Source: Planctomycetia bacterium (GTDB taxonomy: Bacteria > Planctomycetota > Planctomycetia > Pirellulales > UBA1268). Taken from it: a stretch of 64,000 nucleotides of DNA. Below, piece after piece: positions 36,497-45,590 of this stretch (positions within the stretch are counted from its first letter, which is position 1; every line of letters begins with the position of its first letter). Made by a program: the position numbers and the translations under genes. The stretch spans positions 153,330 to 217,329 of the forward strand of contig JAPLNR010000060.1 of the NCBI GenBank assembly GCA_026401035.1. Direction: 5' to 3'. A model generated the notes under the pieces. That model was not told the origin of the DNA and ran no database searches. It worked only from the letters and a program-made list of their open reading frames with translations.

Positions 36497-37653
36497 CGAT
36501 GACAGTACCCGTGATCGGCACGCTCGCGGTCATCGCAGTCGCCCTGGCAGCCCTTCCCGCCCTGCTGACGACTGCCAACCTGCGGGTTTTCGCGCATGCC
36601 CCGCGGCCACAGGACGCATCGACTCCGCCCCGCGTCTCCGTCCTCGTACCGGCCCGCAACGAGGCCGCCGCGATCGAACGGCTCGCCCGCGACGTCCTTG
36701 CCAGCCGCGACGTCGATCTCGAGCTGGTGATCCTCGACGATGATTCGACCGATGGCACCGGGGCGATCGTCGAGCGACTCTCGCGGGAAGACGGCCGCGT
36801 GCGGCTCGTCCGTGGAAAACCGCTGCCATCCGGCTGGTGCGGCAAGCAGCATGCCTGCTGGCAATTGGCCGCGGCTGCGCGGGACGACATCCTCGTCTTT
36901 CTCGACACCGACGTCGCGCCCACTCCCGACGCGATCGCCCGGAGCGTGGCGTTTCTCAACGCCTCCGGGGCCGCCCTCGTCAGCGGCTTCCCGCTGCAGC
37001 AGACCGGCTCGGTTCTCGAATGGCTCCTGTTGCCGCTCATCCACTTCGTGCTGCTTGGCTTCCTGCCGCTGGCCCGCAGCCGCACCGACAACACCCCCGG
37101 CATGGCGGCCGGCTGCGGCCAGTTGTTTATCACGCGGAAGGCCGACTACGACCGCGCGGGGGGGCATGCCGCGATCCGCGCCTCGCTGCACGACGGCATC
37201 AAGCTGCCGCGTGCCTACCGCCGCGCCGGGCTTCGCACCGACATCTTTGATGCCACCGACATCGCGAGCTGCCGGATGTATACGCGGAGTCTCGACGTCT
37301 GGAAGGGCCTCGCAAAGAACGCCACCGAGGGGATCGGCGGGCCGGCCACGATCGTGCCGTTCACCGTGCTCCTCGCCGGCGGCCAGATCCTGCCATTCGT
37401 GCTCGTGGCCTTAGGCCTTGCCACGGGCTGGCACAACTGGCCGGCATGGGCTGTTCCCGCGGTCTGCCTTGCCGTGGCCCTGGCCTATGTGCCGAGGTTT
37501 CTGGAGGCCGCACGCTTCGGCCAGAGCCTCTCGAGCTCCCTGGCCCACCCGCTCGGCATCGCGGTCTTTCTCGCAATTCAGTGGTTCGCCCTGATCCGCC
37601 GGCTGCTCGGCCTGAAGACGTCCTGGCGGGGCCGCGCCCTCGCGCCGCAATAG
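36493..37653 (+). CDS. Membrane-linked family 2 glycosyltransferase (CrtQ-like)
   Basis: 386 residues. An N-terminal membrane segment is followed by a GT2 domain (VSVLVPARNEAAAIERL, LDDDSTDGTG, DTDV as the metal-binding DxD) and three or four C-terminal membrane helices. The length and topology match CrtQ-type enzymes that glucosylate a C30 carotenoid acid. It is the last gene of the operon and is followed by hairpins. The substrate is inferred from context. Confidence 0.83.
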   Translation: MTMTVPVIGTLAVIAVALAALPALLTTANLRVFAHAPRPQDASTPPRVSVLVPARNEAAAIERLARDVLASRDVDLELVILDDDSTDGTGAIVERLSREDGRVRLVRGKPLPSGWCGKQHACWQLAAAARDDILVFLDTDVAPTPDAIARSVAFLNASGAALVSGFPLQQTGSVLEWLLLPLIHFVLLGFLPLARSRTDNTPGMAAGCGQLFITRKADYDRAGGHAAIRASLHDGIKLPRAYRRAGLRTDIFDATDIASCRMYTRSLDVWKGLAKNATEGIGGPATIVPFTVLLAGGQILPFVLVALGLATGWHNWPAWAVPAVCLAVALAYVPRFLEAARFGQSLSSSLAHPLGIAVFLAIQWFALIRRLLGLKTSWRGRALAPQ

Positions 37654-37670
37654 CGGGCTGGCTCCTCGTG

Positions 37671-37718
37671 GCAGCAGCTTTGCAACCTGCTGCAGGGCGG
37701 GGCAAGCCTGCCCCCTTT
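37671..37718. terminator. Tandem hairpins between convergent genes
   Basis: GCAGCAG-9 nt-CTGCTGC (37671-37693), followed by GGGGCA-AGCC-TGCCCC (37699-37714) and CTTT. They lie between the glycosyltransferase and purK, which converge. A bidirectional terminator is likely. The second hairpin resembles a diverged GACAGGCT-type palindrome. Confidence 0.5.
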
Positions 37719-37741
37719 GAGCAACCGAGAGCGTTTCAGCG

Positions 37742-38947
37742 TCAGCGATCAACGTCTCGCCTCGCAAGCCCGCGAGCCTTCGTCGCGTTCGCGATCGCCT
37801 CTTCGACGGTCGGAGCGAGCGCCGTGAGGTGGCCCATCTTGCGGCCCGGCCGCGGATCCGATTTCCCGTAGAGCATGAGGCTCACGCCCGGCACGGCGAG
37901 GGCGGCTGCCCAGTCGGGCTCGCCGTTGGCCCAGCAGTCACCGAGCAGGTTCGCCATGGCGGCCGGTGCGAGTTGCTGCGTCGAACCGAGCGGCAGGCCG
38001 CACACCGCGCGGACCTGCTGCTCGAACTGCGAGGTCTCGCAGGCTGCGATCGTGAGGTGGCCCGAGTTGTGCGGGCGGGGGGCAATCTCGTTGACGAGCA
38101 CGCGGCCGTCACGGGTCACGAAGAATTCGACGCAGGCCACACCCACGACGCCGAGGTTCGCGAGAATCCGCGATGCCATGTCCCGGGCCGTGTCGCAGAC
38201 GGCCTGCGGCAGGCCGGCGGGCGCCGAAGAGACGTCGAGAATGTGATGCCGATGGGCATTGCGGGACGGTTCGAAAACGGCCGTGGCACCGTCAAGGCCG
38301 CGGGCCGCCACGACCGAGATTTCACAGTCAAAGTCAACCCAGCCCTCGAGCACGCAGGCCTCGGGCCCGAGAGCCTCCCAGGCGGCGTCGACGGCGGACG
38401 AGTGCTCGATCTTCCGCTGTCCCTTGCCGTCGTAGCCGAAGGCCGCGGTCTTGAGGACGGCGGGCAGGCCAAGAGCCGCGACGGCGGCATGGAGTTCGTC
38501 CTGCGACCGCACGACACGGTGCGGCGCGCAGCCGAAACCGTGCTCCACGAGAAATGCCTTCTCGCGGGCACGATCCTGTGTGGTGAAGAGCACCAGCGGG
38601 TCGGGCCGGACCGGCACCACCTCCTGCATCGCGCGGGCAGCGTCGACGGGCACGTTTTCAAACTCGAACGTCAGCACGTCGAGCGCCTGCGCAATCTGCT
38701 CGAGCTTCCGCGTGTCGTCGTAGGCCCCCACGTGCACACGGTCGGCGTGATGAGCCGACGGACAATCCTCGCTGTCGGAGATCACTTCGACCCGGTAGCC
38801 CATCCGCTTGGCGGCCATGGCGAACATCGCGCCGAGCTGACCACCACCCATCACGCCGAGGACGGCGCCCGGGAGGATCACGCGGGCGGGCAGGGGGGAT
38901 GGTGCAGCCGGGGCCGGTGTCACTTTTCCGACGGGCGATCGGACCAT
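37742..38947 (-). CDS. purK: 5-(carboxyamino)imidazole ribonucleotide synthase
   Basis: A 401-residue ATP-grasp enzyme of purine synthesis. It has the N-terminal [22 protein letters not shown], the central [12 protein letters not shown] and the C-terminal [12 protein letters not shown]. It makes N5-CAIR, the substrate of PurE. Its ATG at 38947 (GGAAGG 6 nt upstream) overlaps the end of purE by 28 nt, so translation is coupled. Confidence 0.96.
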   Translation of the reverse strand: MVRSPVGKVTPAPAAPSPLPARVILPGAVLGVMGGGQLGAMFAMAAKRMGYRVEVISDSEDCPSAHHADRVHVGAYDDTRKLEQIAQALDVLTFEFENVPVDAARAMQEVVPVRPDPLVLFTTQDRAREKAFLVEHGFGCAPHRVVRSQDELHAAVAALGLPAVLKTAAFGYDGKGQRKIEHSSAVDAAWEALGPEACVLEGWVDFDCEISVVAARGLDGATAVFEPSRNAHRHHILDVSSAPAGLPQAVCDTARDMASRILANLGVVGVACVEFFVTRDGRVLVNEIAPRPHNSGHLTIAACETSQFEQQVRAVCGLPLGSTQQLAPAAMANLLGDCWANGEPDWAAALAVPGVSLMLYGKSDPRPGRKMGHLTALAPTVEEAIANATKARGLARRDVDR

Positions 38948-39453
38948 TCGGGGCCTTCCGTTTCAAGCCGCTCCTGCAACACGCGATCCGTCTGCGCCTT
39001 GCGGTAGGCGAGCAGTTTCCCCCGCAGCCCGGGATCGTCAAGCGCGAGGACGGCCACCGCGAGGAGCGCGGCATTGGCAGCCCCGGCCGGCCCGATGGCG
39101 AGCGTGCCGACCGGCACTCCGGCAGGCATCTGCACGATCGACAGGAGCGAGTCGACACCGCGGAGCATGGAGCTCTCGACCGGCACGCCGAACACCGGGA
39201 GATGCGTCTGTGCAGCGACCATGCCGGGCAGATGGGCGGCGCCGCCGGCACCCGCGATGATCACCTTGAGACCGCGTTCGGCGGCCGTCCGCGCGTAGTC
39301 GGCCAGTTTGTCGGGCGTGCGGTGGGCCGAGACGACCTGGCACTCGTGCGGCACGCCAAATTCCTCGAGAATTTCCGCGGCCCGGGCGAGCGTGCTCCAG
39401 TCGGAGCGGCTGCCCATGATGATGCCAACCTGCGGGGCTGTTGCTGATGCCAC
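38920..39453 (-). CDS. purE: N5-carboxyaminoimidazole ribonucleotide mutase
   Basis: 177 residues with [33 protein letters not shown] and [17 protein letters not shown], the PurE signatures. It converts N5-CAIR to CAIR. GTG 39453 is chosen as start (AAGG upstream). It precedes and overlaps purK. Confidence 0.96.
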   Translation of the reverse strand: MASATAPQVGIIMGSRSDWSTLARAAEILEEFGVPHECQVVSAHRTPDKLADYARTAAERGLKVIIAGAGGAAHLPGMVAAQTHLPVFGVPVESSMLRGVDSLLSIVQMPAGVPVGTLAIGPAGAANAALLAVAVLALDDPGLRGKLLAYRKAQTDRVLQERLETEGPEWSDRPSEK

Positions 39454-39480
39454 GGCGAGCCTTTCAATGACGACGAGAAT

Positions 39481-39498
39481 GAGCAAGACATCTTGCTC
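39481..39498. promoter_or_regulatory. 18-bp palindrome in the purE/threonylcarbamoyl-AMP synthase divergent region
   Basis: GAGCAAGA-CA-TCTTGCTC, perfect 8-bp arms, centred in the 59-nt space between the divergent starts. The position and symmetry suit an operator, for example for a purine repressor-type dimer, but it could also be a leader hairpin. It does not match the E. coli PurR site. Confidence 0.4.
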
Positions 39499-39512
39499 TC
39501 GACCCTCCGGCG

Positions 39513-40586
39513 ATGCAACCTTGTGCCATGCGACGCCCGCTCCCCGACGTTCTCCCGATCCGCTGGCCTGAAGGGCTCCCCAGCCCACCTGCCGAAACCG
39601 AGCAGGCTCTCGACCGGGCCGCGCGGGTGCTCGTGGATGGTGGCCTCGTGGCGGTTCCCACTGAAACGGTCTACGGACTGGCGGCCCGCGCCGATGACCC
39701 GGTCGCCGTTGGAAAAATCTTTGCCGCCAAGGGACGCCCCTCGACCAACCCGCTCATCGTGCACGTGGCCGACACGCCGATGGCCCGCCGGCTGGCTGCT
39801 GCGTGGCCCGATGCGGCCAGCGAAATCGCAGCGCGGCTCTGGCCGGGCCCGGTGACGGTCGTCGTGCCGCGCGGCCGCTCCATCCCCGACGAGGTGACGG
39901 CCGGTGGTTCGACGGTGGCGCTGCGGTGCCCCGAGCATCGGCTCACCCGTCGGCTCATCGAGAAGGCGGGGGTTCCGCTCGCGGCCCCGAGCGCGAATCG
40001 TTCGCTCGCGGTATCGCCCACCACCGCCGCCCACGTGCTCGAGAGTCTCGGCAACCGCATCGATCTGATTCTCGACGGCGGCCCGTGCACCCGGGGCATC
40101 GAGTCGACCGTCGTCGACTGTACGAGCGTGCCGCCATGCATCTTGCGGCCCGGACCGATCAGCCGCGAACAACTCGAAACGCTCCTCGGGCAGCCAGTGG
40201 TCCTGGCCCCGGAACCAACGGACGCACGGCAATCCGGGTCGGCGGCGCGTTCACCCGGCATGCACGCCCGGCACTACGCCCCGAAGACGCCGCTCGTCCT
40301 GTCGGCGACTGCCGCAACGCACGTCGCCGACCTGCTGGCGGCCGGCAAACGCGTCGGCTGGCTCACGACGGCTCCCGACGCCGCGGAACCCCGCCGGCTC
40401 TCTGCATCGCGAGATCTCCTCGTGATCCCCATGCCCGCCGATCCTGACTCGTTTGCCGCGCGGCTCTACGCCACGCTCCACGCGCTCGACAAACGGGAAT
40501 TGGCCACGATCGTCGTCGACGAACCCCCGGACACCGACGCCTGGCGGGCGGTCCGCGACCGGCTCACGCGGGCCGCCAGACGGTAA
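39513..40586 (+). CDS. L-threonylcarbamoyladenylate synthase (Sua5/YwlC type)
   Basis: 357 residues. An N-terminal YrdC domain has [38 protein letters not shown] and APSANRS. A C-terminal Sua5 domain begins after the linker [16 protein letters not shown]. It makes threonylcarbamoyl-AMP for t6A in tRNAs. The start is ATG 39513 or ATG 39528; neither has a clear Shine-Dalgarno sequence. It converges on the SDR gene with a 19-nt gap. Confidence 0.94.
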   Translation: MQPCAMRRPLPDVLPIRWPEGLPSPPAETEQALDRAARVLVDGGLVAVPTETVYGLAARADDPVAVGKIFAAKGRPSTNPLIVHVADTPMARRLAAAWPDAASEIAARLWPGPVTVVVPRGRSIPDEVTAGGSTVALRCPEHRLTRRLIEKAGVPLAAPSANRSLAVSPTTAAHVLESLGNRIDLILDGGPCTRGIESTVVDCTSVPPCILRPGPISREQLETLLGQPVVLAPEPTDARQSGSAARSPGMHARHYAPKTPLVLSATAATHVADLLAAGKRVGWLTTAPDAAEPRRLSASRDLLVIPMPADPDSFAARLYATLHALDKRELATIVVDEPPDTDAWRAVRDRLTRAARR

Positions 40587-40605
40587 GCGTTCCGGGCGGT
40601 GTTCG

Positions 40606-41517
40606 TCACGCCGCCGGGGCCAGAATTTCGCGGAGGGCGGCGACGAGTTCCGGATATTGAAACACGAAGCCGGTGTCGAGCGCCACCTTCGGGATCACCC
40701 GTTGCGAGGCGAAGAGCACCTGCGCGAATTCGCCGAAGGCGAGCCGCAGGCCGAGGTAGGGGGCCGGCATGAATGCCGGACGATGCAGCTGCCGCCCGAG
40801 CGCCTTCGTGAACTCGCTGTTGCGGACGGGATTCGGGGCGACCGCGTTCATCGCACCGCTCAACGAGGCATGGTCGGCCGCGTGCACGTAGAGCCGGGCG
40901 AGGTCGGCCACGTGGATCCACGGCATCCACTGGCGGCCGCTCCCGAGCGGCCCACCCGCGCCGAGCTTGAAGGGCAGCAGCATCTTGCCGAGGGCGCCGC
41001 CGCCGGCGCCGAGCAGGATGCCGGTGCGGGCCGTCACAACCCGCACGCCCAGTTTTTCGGCGGCGAGCGCCTCCCGCTCCCAATCGATGCAGACCTGCGC
41101 GAGAAAATCGTCGGCCGGCGGCGCAGACTCGGTCAGTTCCTCGTCGCCGCGGTTGCCGTAATAGCCCACGGCCGAGGCCGAGACGAACACCTTCGGCTTC
41201 ACGGCCGCCTGCGCGATGCCCTGCACGAGATTGCGGGTGCCGATCACGCGGCTGTCGCGGATCTTCGCCTTCTGCGCGGCGGACCAGCGGCCTTCGGCGA
41301 CCGACTCACCAGCCAGGTGCATCACGGCATCGATCCCCGCGAAAGCCTCCTGCGGAGGCGGCCCCTGCATGGGATCCCAGCGCAGAATCCGGCCCGCGAG
41401 ATGGCCGATCTTCGCCCGCGCCCGATCAGGGTCGCGCGTCAGCGCGACAGGCTTGTCGAGCAACCGCAGCAGTCGAGGACCCACGAAACCCGTCGCGCCA
41501 GTGACCAAAACCTTCAT
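40606..41517 (-). CDS. TIGR01777-type SDR / NAD-dependent epimerase-like protein
   Basis: 303 residues. The Rossmann motif VTGATGFVGPRLLRLL is followed by HLAGESVAEGRW and SASAVGYYGNRGDEELTE, then a C-terminal DUF1731-like segment (SQRVIPKVALDTGFVFQYPEL). This is the YfcH/TIGR01777 family, of unclear substrate. GGGAG lies 6 nt before the start. It is divergent from the MFS gene. Confidence 0.93.
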   Translation of the reverse strand: MKVLVTGATGFVGPRLLRLLDKPVALTRDPDRARAKIGHLAGRILRWDPMQGPPPQEAFAGIDAVMHLAGESVAEGRWSAAQKAKIRDSRVIGTRNLVQGIAQAAVKPKVFVSASAVGYYGNRGDEELTESAPPADDFLAQVCIDWEREALAAEKLGVRVVTARTGILLGAGGGALGKMLLPFKLGAGGPLGSGRQWMPWIHVADLARLYVHAADHASLSGAMNAVAPNPVRNSEFTKALGRQLHRPAFMPAPYLGLRLAFGEFAQVLFASQRVIPKVALDTGFVFQYPELVAALREILAPAA

Positions 41518-41630
41518 TGCGACTCCCTGTGAGATGGTTCGGGCGAGATTGTATCGCCGTCGTTCGTCGCGGAAGTATAAACAGGTCTCGCGATTTGGAC
41601 TTTTTTCACAGTACCCCCCAAGCCCGCCCC

Positions 41631-42920
41631 TTGCATTCCCATCCGCCAGGACCGGTTCGGTCACTCGCACGCGCATTCCTGCCACGGGGAGCTCTCCGCC
41701 GCGACCTGTGGGTGTCGACCGCCGATGCGGCCGCCTTCAGCGTGATGGTGGGCTGCGGCGAGACCTACCTGCCGGCGTTTGCGCTCGCCCTGGGAATGGG
41801 GCCCGTCGACGCCGGCCTGATCGCGAGCGTGCCGGTGCTCGTGGGAGCCGTGGTGCAACTGGTCACACCGCTGGGCATCGCGCGGCTGGGCACCAACCGC
41901 GGCTGGGTCATCGCCTGCACAACGATCCAGTCGCTGAGTTTCCTGCCGTTCGTGTTCTGGGCGGTGCGCGGGCATGCCCGACTCTGGGAACTGCTCCTCG
42001 CAGCGAGCATCTACTGGGCGGCGGGCATGGCCGGAGCGCCCGCATGGAACAGTTGGATGGGAAACCTGATTCCGGCGCGGATGCGAACCGCCTATTTTGC
42101 CCGGCGGAATCGGCTTGGACAGTTCGGGGTGTTTGTGGGGTTCGTGGCGGGCGGCGTGATCCTGCAACTCGGCGAGCGGAACGGCCTCACGCTCGACGCC
42201 TTCGCGGTGCTGTTCGCGGTGGCCGGCATCTGCCGCCTCGTCTCGACCGGACTGCTTGCCAGTTGCCGTGAACTCAAGCGACCCACGCGGGACGCCGCGT
42301 CGTCGACCGCGGCCCTGCCGCTGCTTCACAGGCTGCGGGCGGCACTGGCAGAGATCGCCGTGGCGCCCTCGGGCGCCCTGGTGGCCTTCGTCTGCAGTTT
42401 TGCGTTCGCGTGCCAGTTTGCCGGCCCCTACTTCACGCCCTACCTCCTGCACGAGATGGGGTTTTCGTACGGCGCATTCATGCTGGTCGTCGGCACGAAC
42501 TTCCTTGGCAAGGCGTTGGCGCTGCCGGCACTCGGTCGGCTCGGTTCACGGATCGGCGCGCTGGGGCTTCTCTGGCTCGGCAGCCTCTCGATCATTCCGC
42601 TGGCGCTCTTCTGGCTGCCATCGGCAAATGTCTGGTATCTCGTCGGGGTGCAACTGTTCGCGGGCGCCTGCTGGGCGGCCTACGAACTGGCCGTCGTGCT
42701 CCTCTTCTTCGAGGCCGTGTCGCACCAGGAACGCACGGGCGTGGTCACGGTCTACAACCTCGGCCTCGCGGTTGCGACGCTCGCCGGCGCCGGTGCCGGA
42801 GGGCTCCTGCTCCGCGCCCTGGGGGAGGATCGAACGGCCTACTTCATCCTGTTCGCCGTCTCGAGCCTGCTCCGCCTGGCCATGATTCCGCTGCTCCGCC
42901 GCGTGAGTGTCCGGGCTTGA
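41631..42920 (+). CDS. MFS transporter
   Basis: About 430 residues with 12 predicted membrane segments and a cytoplasmic central loop rich in Arg/Thr/Ser. The N-terminal part AAAFSVMVGCGETYLPAFALALG is the first helix. The start is uncertain: TTG 41631 is my choice because no ATG precedes helix 1; GTG near 41710 is another option. The substrate is unknown. It is divergent from the SDR gene and followed by the PPK2 gene. Confidence 0.8.
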   Translation: MHSHPPGPVRSLARAFLPRGALRRDLWVSTADAAAFSVMVGCGETYLPAFALALGMGPVDAGLIASVPVLVGAVVQLVTPLGIARLGTNRGWVIACTTIQSLSFLPFVFWAVRGHARLWELLLAASIYWAAGMAGAPAWNSWMGNLIPARMRTAYFARRNRLGQFGVFVGFVAGGVILQLGERNGLTLDAFAVLFAVAGICRLVSTGLLASCRELKRPTRDAASSTAALPLLHRLRAALAEIAVAPSGALVAFVCSFAFACQFAGPYFTPYLLHEMGFSYGAFMLVVGTNFLGKALALPALGRLGSRIGALGLLWLGSLSIIPLALFWLPSANVWYLVGVQLFAGACWAAYELAVVLLFFEAVSHQERTGVVTVYNLGLAVATLAGAGAGGLLLRALGEDRTAYFILFAVSSLLRLAMIPLLRRVSVRA

Positions 42921-43013
42921 GTGGGGAACCGCGACCCGCGTTCGGAAAAGCAATCCGGGATCGGGGCCGGCGAGGGACCGCTTTTTCCGCCGGAGTGTAG
43001 ACTGCCGGCCGCC

Positions 43014-43847
43014 ATGGAACAGCCGCTGCACGTCGCGCCCGGTCGCGACATCCACCTCGCCGACTTCGACCCCGACTTTCACGATGGGCTCGATCGCGAT
43101 CAGGCGGAGGCTGAAACGCGGCGCCACTGCGAAAAGCTCGATGAACTGGCCTATCGCCTGTTTGCCGAGGCAAAGCGGGCCGTCGTCGTCGTGCTGCAGG
43201 GCATCGACACGTCGGGCAAGGATGGCACGATCCGCATGCTGGCCAGCGGCATCAGCCCGCAATGCCTCGACGTGAAGAGTTTCAAGGCTCCGAGCGCCCT
43301 CGAACTGTCTCACGACTTCCTCTGGCGGGTGCATGCGGCCATTCCCGCCCACGGACGCATCGGCATCTTCAACCGCTCGCACTACGAAGACGTGGTGGTG
43401 GTCCGCGTCCGGAAACTCGTGCCGCAGCCTGTCTGGCAGGAGCGGTACGCCCAGATCAACGCGTTCGAAAAACTGCTGCACGACGGGGGGCTCACGTTCG
43501 TGAAGTGCTTCCTGCACATCGGCAAAAAAGAGCAGCGGCAGCGGCTCGAGGACCGGCTGCGCGACCCGAAGAAGCAGTGGAAACTCGGCCCCGACGATCT
43601 CGAGGATCGCAAACGCTGGGATGAGTTTCAGAAGGCGTACGACGACGCCCTCACGCTGTGCAATACGGACTATGCACCCTGGCACATCGTGCCCGCCGAC
43701 AAGAAGTGGTATCGCAACCTCGTGGTCGCCAGACTCGTCCGCGAGACGCTCGAGCGGCTCGAGCCCCGCTTCCCGCCCTTCGACCCGAGCCTGATCGCAA
43801 AACTCGACTCAAACGCCTCGCCACACCGCCCCCACGGATCAATGTAG
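43014..43847 (+). CDS. PPK2-family polyphosphate:nucleotide phosphotransferase
   Basis: 277 residues. Walker A is GIDTSGKDGTIRML and the lid/Walker B region is FNRSHYEDVVVVRV. The segment SFKAPSALELSHDFLWRVH resembles the class III enzymes that phosphorylate both AMP and ADP with polyphosphate. ATG 43014 fits family length. The M24 peptidase gene starts 2 nt after its stop. Confidence 0.93.
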   Translation: MEQPLHVAPGRDIHLADFDPDFHDGLDRDQAEAETRRHCEKLDELAYRLFAEAKRAVVVVLQGIDTSGKDGTIRMLASGISPQCLDVKSFKAPSALELSHDFLWRVHAAIPAHGRIGIFNRSHYEDVVVVRVRKLVPQPVWQERYAQINAFEKLLHDGGLTFVKCFLHIGKKEQRQRLEDRLRDPKKQWKLGPDDLEDRKRWDEFQKAYDDALTLCNTDYAPWHIVPADKKWYRNLVVARLVRETLERLEPRFPPFDPSLIAKLDSNASPHRPHGSM

Positions 43848-43849
43848 AG

Positions 43850-44962
43850 ATGAACGGCACACCGCTCCTCGATTTTGCCGCCTGTCGATCCCGGCAGCAG
43901 CGGCTGCTCGCCCGCATGGCGGAGGAGCGTCTCGACGGAGTGGTCGTCGTCGCCCCGGAACACATCGAATACCTCACCGGCCACCGCTGGGATTTCCGAT
44001 TTTCCCCCGTCGCGGCCCTCGAGGCGTCGGGCCGCGTGCTGCTCGTCTGCCCGGATCGCCCCGTCGAACAGGGGGCGGCCGACGACGTCCGGACGTACGA
44101 GGCCAAGTGGCGGTCGACGCTGCGGAGCGATCAGCGCGAAGCGTCGGCGGTGGTGCTCAGCGACTGGCTCGCCTCCCGCGGCCGCTGGCAGCGGGTCGGC
44201 GTGGAATTTTCCGCATGCCCCCCGCACGTCTCCCGGCTGTTTCCGACGGCTCTGCTGGCAGACATCGAACCCGACCTGTGGCGACTACGGCGCCGAAAAG
44301 ATCCGGATGAAATGCTGCTCCTGCGACGGGCCGTCGCCGCCAGTGGCGAGATGTATGCGCGGGCTCGCGAGATCATCCGGCCGGGAATCACCGAGCTCGA
44401 AGTCTTTTCGACGCTGCAGTCGGTCGCCGTGGCCTCCTGCGGCGAGATGCTCACCGGCACCGGCAATGACTACGCCTGCGGTGTCCGCGGCGGACCGCCA
44501 CGCGGGCGGGCCTGCGGGGCCGGTGAACTCTATATTCTCGACCTTGGCCCCGCCTACCGCGGCTACTTCGCCGACACTGCGAGGGCCATCGCGGTCGACC
44601 GATCGCCCACCGACGGGCAGTGGGCCGCCTGGAAGCATGTCTGCGACGCGCTGACGCTGGTCGAGCAGACAGCCAAGCCGGGGATGACGTGCCGCGATCT
44701 CTATGCGCGTGTGCAGGAGTGGCTCGCCACCGCGCCGGTGGGCACATGGTCGAGCCACCTTGGTCACGGCATCGGGCTCTCGGTGCACGAGACCCCGCGG
44801 CTCAATCCCCACTGGGACGACACGCTCGAAGTGGGCGACGTGATCGCCGTCGAACCGGCGCTCTACGCCCCCGAACTGTCATGCGGCATGCGTATCGAGA
44901 ACGACTACCTCGTCACGGAGGCGGGGCTCGAACTCCTGAGCCCCTTCCCACTCGAACTGTAG
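43850..44962 (+). CDS. M24-family metallopeptidase (Xaa-Pro peptidase-like)
   Basis: 370 residues. A creatinase-type N-terminal domain is followed by the pita-bread catalytic domain. Likely metal ligands are in LDLGPAYRGYFADTAR, HGIGLSVHETPRL, VEPALY and IENDYLV. It is predicted to cleave Xaa-Pro dipeptides or related substrates in the cytoplasm. The start is 2 nt after the PPK2 stop. Its own stop TAG is the first part of a palindromic repeat. Confidence 0.92.
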   Translation: MNGTPLLDFAACRSRQQRLLARMAEERLDGVVVVAPEHIEYLTGHRWDFRFSPVAALEASGRVLLVCPDRPVEQGAADDVRTYEAKWRSTLRSDQREASAVVLSDWLASRGRWQRVGVEFSACPPHVSRLFPTALLADIEPDLWRLRRRKDPDEMLLLRRAVAASGEMYARAREIIRPGITELEVFSTLQSVAVASCGEMLTGTGNDYACGVRGGPPRGRACGAGELYILDLGPAYRGYFADTARAIAVDRSPTDGQWAAWKHVCDALTLVEQTAKPGMTCRDLYARVQEWLATAPVGTWSSHLGHGIGLSVHETPRLNPHWDDTLEVGDVIAVEPALYAPELSCGMRIENDYLVTEAGLELLSPFPLEL

Positions 44963-44980
44963 GACAGGCTTTAGCCTGTC
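44960..44980. repeat. GACAGGCT palindrome, copy c, includes the M24 peptidase stop
   Basis: TAG (stop codon, 44960-44962) followed directly by GACAGGCT-TT-AGCCTGTC (44963-44980), perfect 8-bp arms. Confidence 0.85.
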
Positions 44981-45030
44981 ACAGCATCGGCGCCGCTTCC
45001 CCCGGAGAGACGATTTCGGGGGGTGCCCAC

Positions 45031-45312
45031 TCAGCTCCCGGCGGAATAAAACACCGCCCGCGAACAAACCGACCGCTCGCGGCGGCGGCGGGGGCGGGGC
45101 GGGGTGATCATCCGGGAGTCGAGCAAATCGGCCACCATGCGGGCGTCGATGGCATCGATGCTATCGAACTCGTCGTCGAACTCCAGCACCTCGGAAATCG
45201 GGCACACCGGCGTGACGCGAACGACGCACTGCCGGTTCCCCACGGTCATGAAGAAGGGCATGGCCGCAAACGAACAGGATTGGCCAGGGGCATTCGTCTT
45301 GGTCGCGTTCAT
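45031..45312 (-). CDS. Hypothetical protein (93 aa)
   Basis: A 93-residue protein with no recognised domain. A middle acidic stretch (EVLEFDDEFDSIDAIDARMVADLLDSR) is followed by a basic PPRPRRRRERS and a hydrophobic end. GGAGA lies 9 nt before ATG 45312. Other ATGs upstream could serve. It lies between two repeat or terminator-like features. It is moderately likely to be real. Confidence 0.5.
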   Translation of the reverse strand: MNATKTNAPGQSCSFAAMPFFMTVGNRQCVVRVTPVCPISEVLEFDDEFDSIDAIDARMVADLLDSRMITPPRPRRRRERSVCSRAVFYSAGS

Positions 45313-45555
45313 CGGCTGGTTTCTCCGCATGTCGTTCGCTTTCAATCGGGCTCCGGCTGAGGAGGCGCTGGGACCGCCTCACCAGAACCCTTCTCCTGCA
45401 TTCTGCGCGCCAAAGCAGGCGCATGTCGAAAAAAACGTGGCCCCGCCCCTGCAAGCCTCCCGATCGCCCCATGTTCACACGCCGGGCCGCGAATGCCGGA
45501 CAGTTTTACAATCCGCTTCGCGATTCCTGGCTGGCGGGGCAGGGGGCGGAACTTG

Positions 45556-45590
45556 AAAAAATTTCAGGCGGCATCACGCGCTGATGCGCC
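45556..45590 (-). terminator. Intrinsic terminator for the UVR-motif gene
   Basis: Just after the UVR gene stop on the minus strand: GGC-GCATCA-5 nt-TGATGC-C-GCC, a hairpin with one bulge, then a run of six T residues (plus-strand A run at 45556-45561). Confidence 0.6.

Noticed and set aside
45104..45556. A 150-codon plus-strand frame
   Set aside because: It has no ribosome binding site, overlaps a more plausible minus-strand gene and a terminator, and its product is not protein-like.
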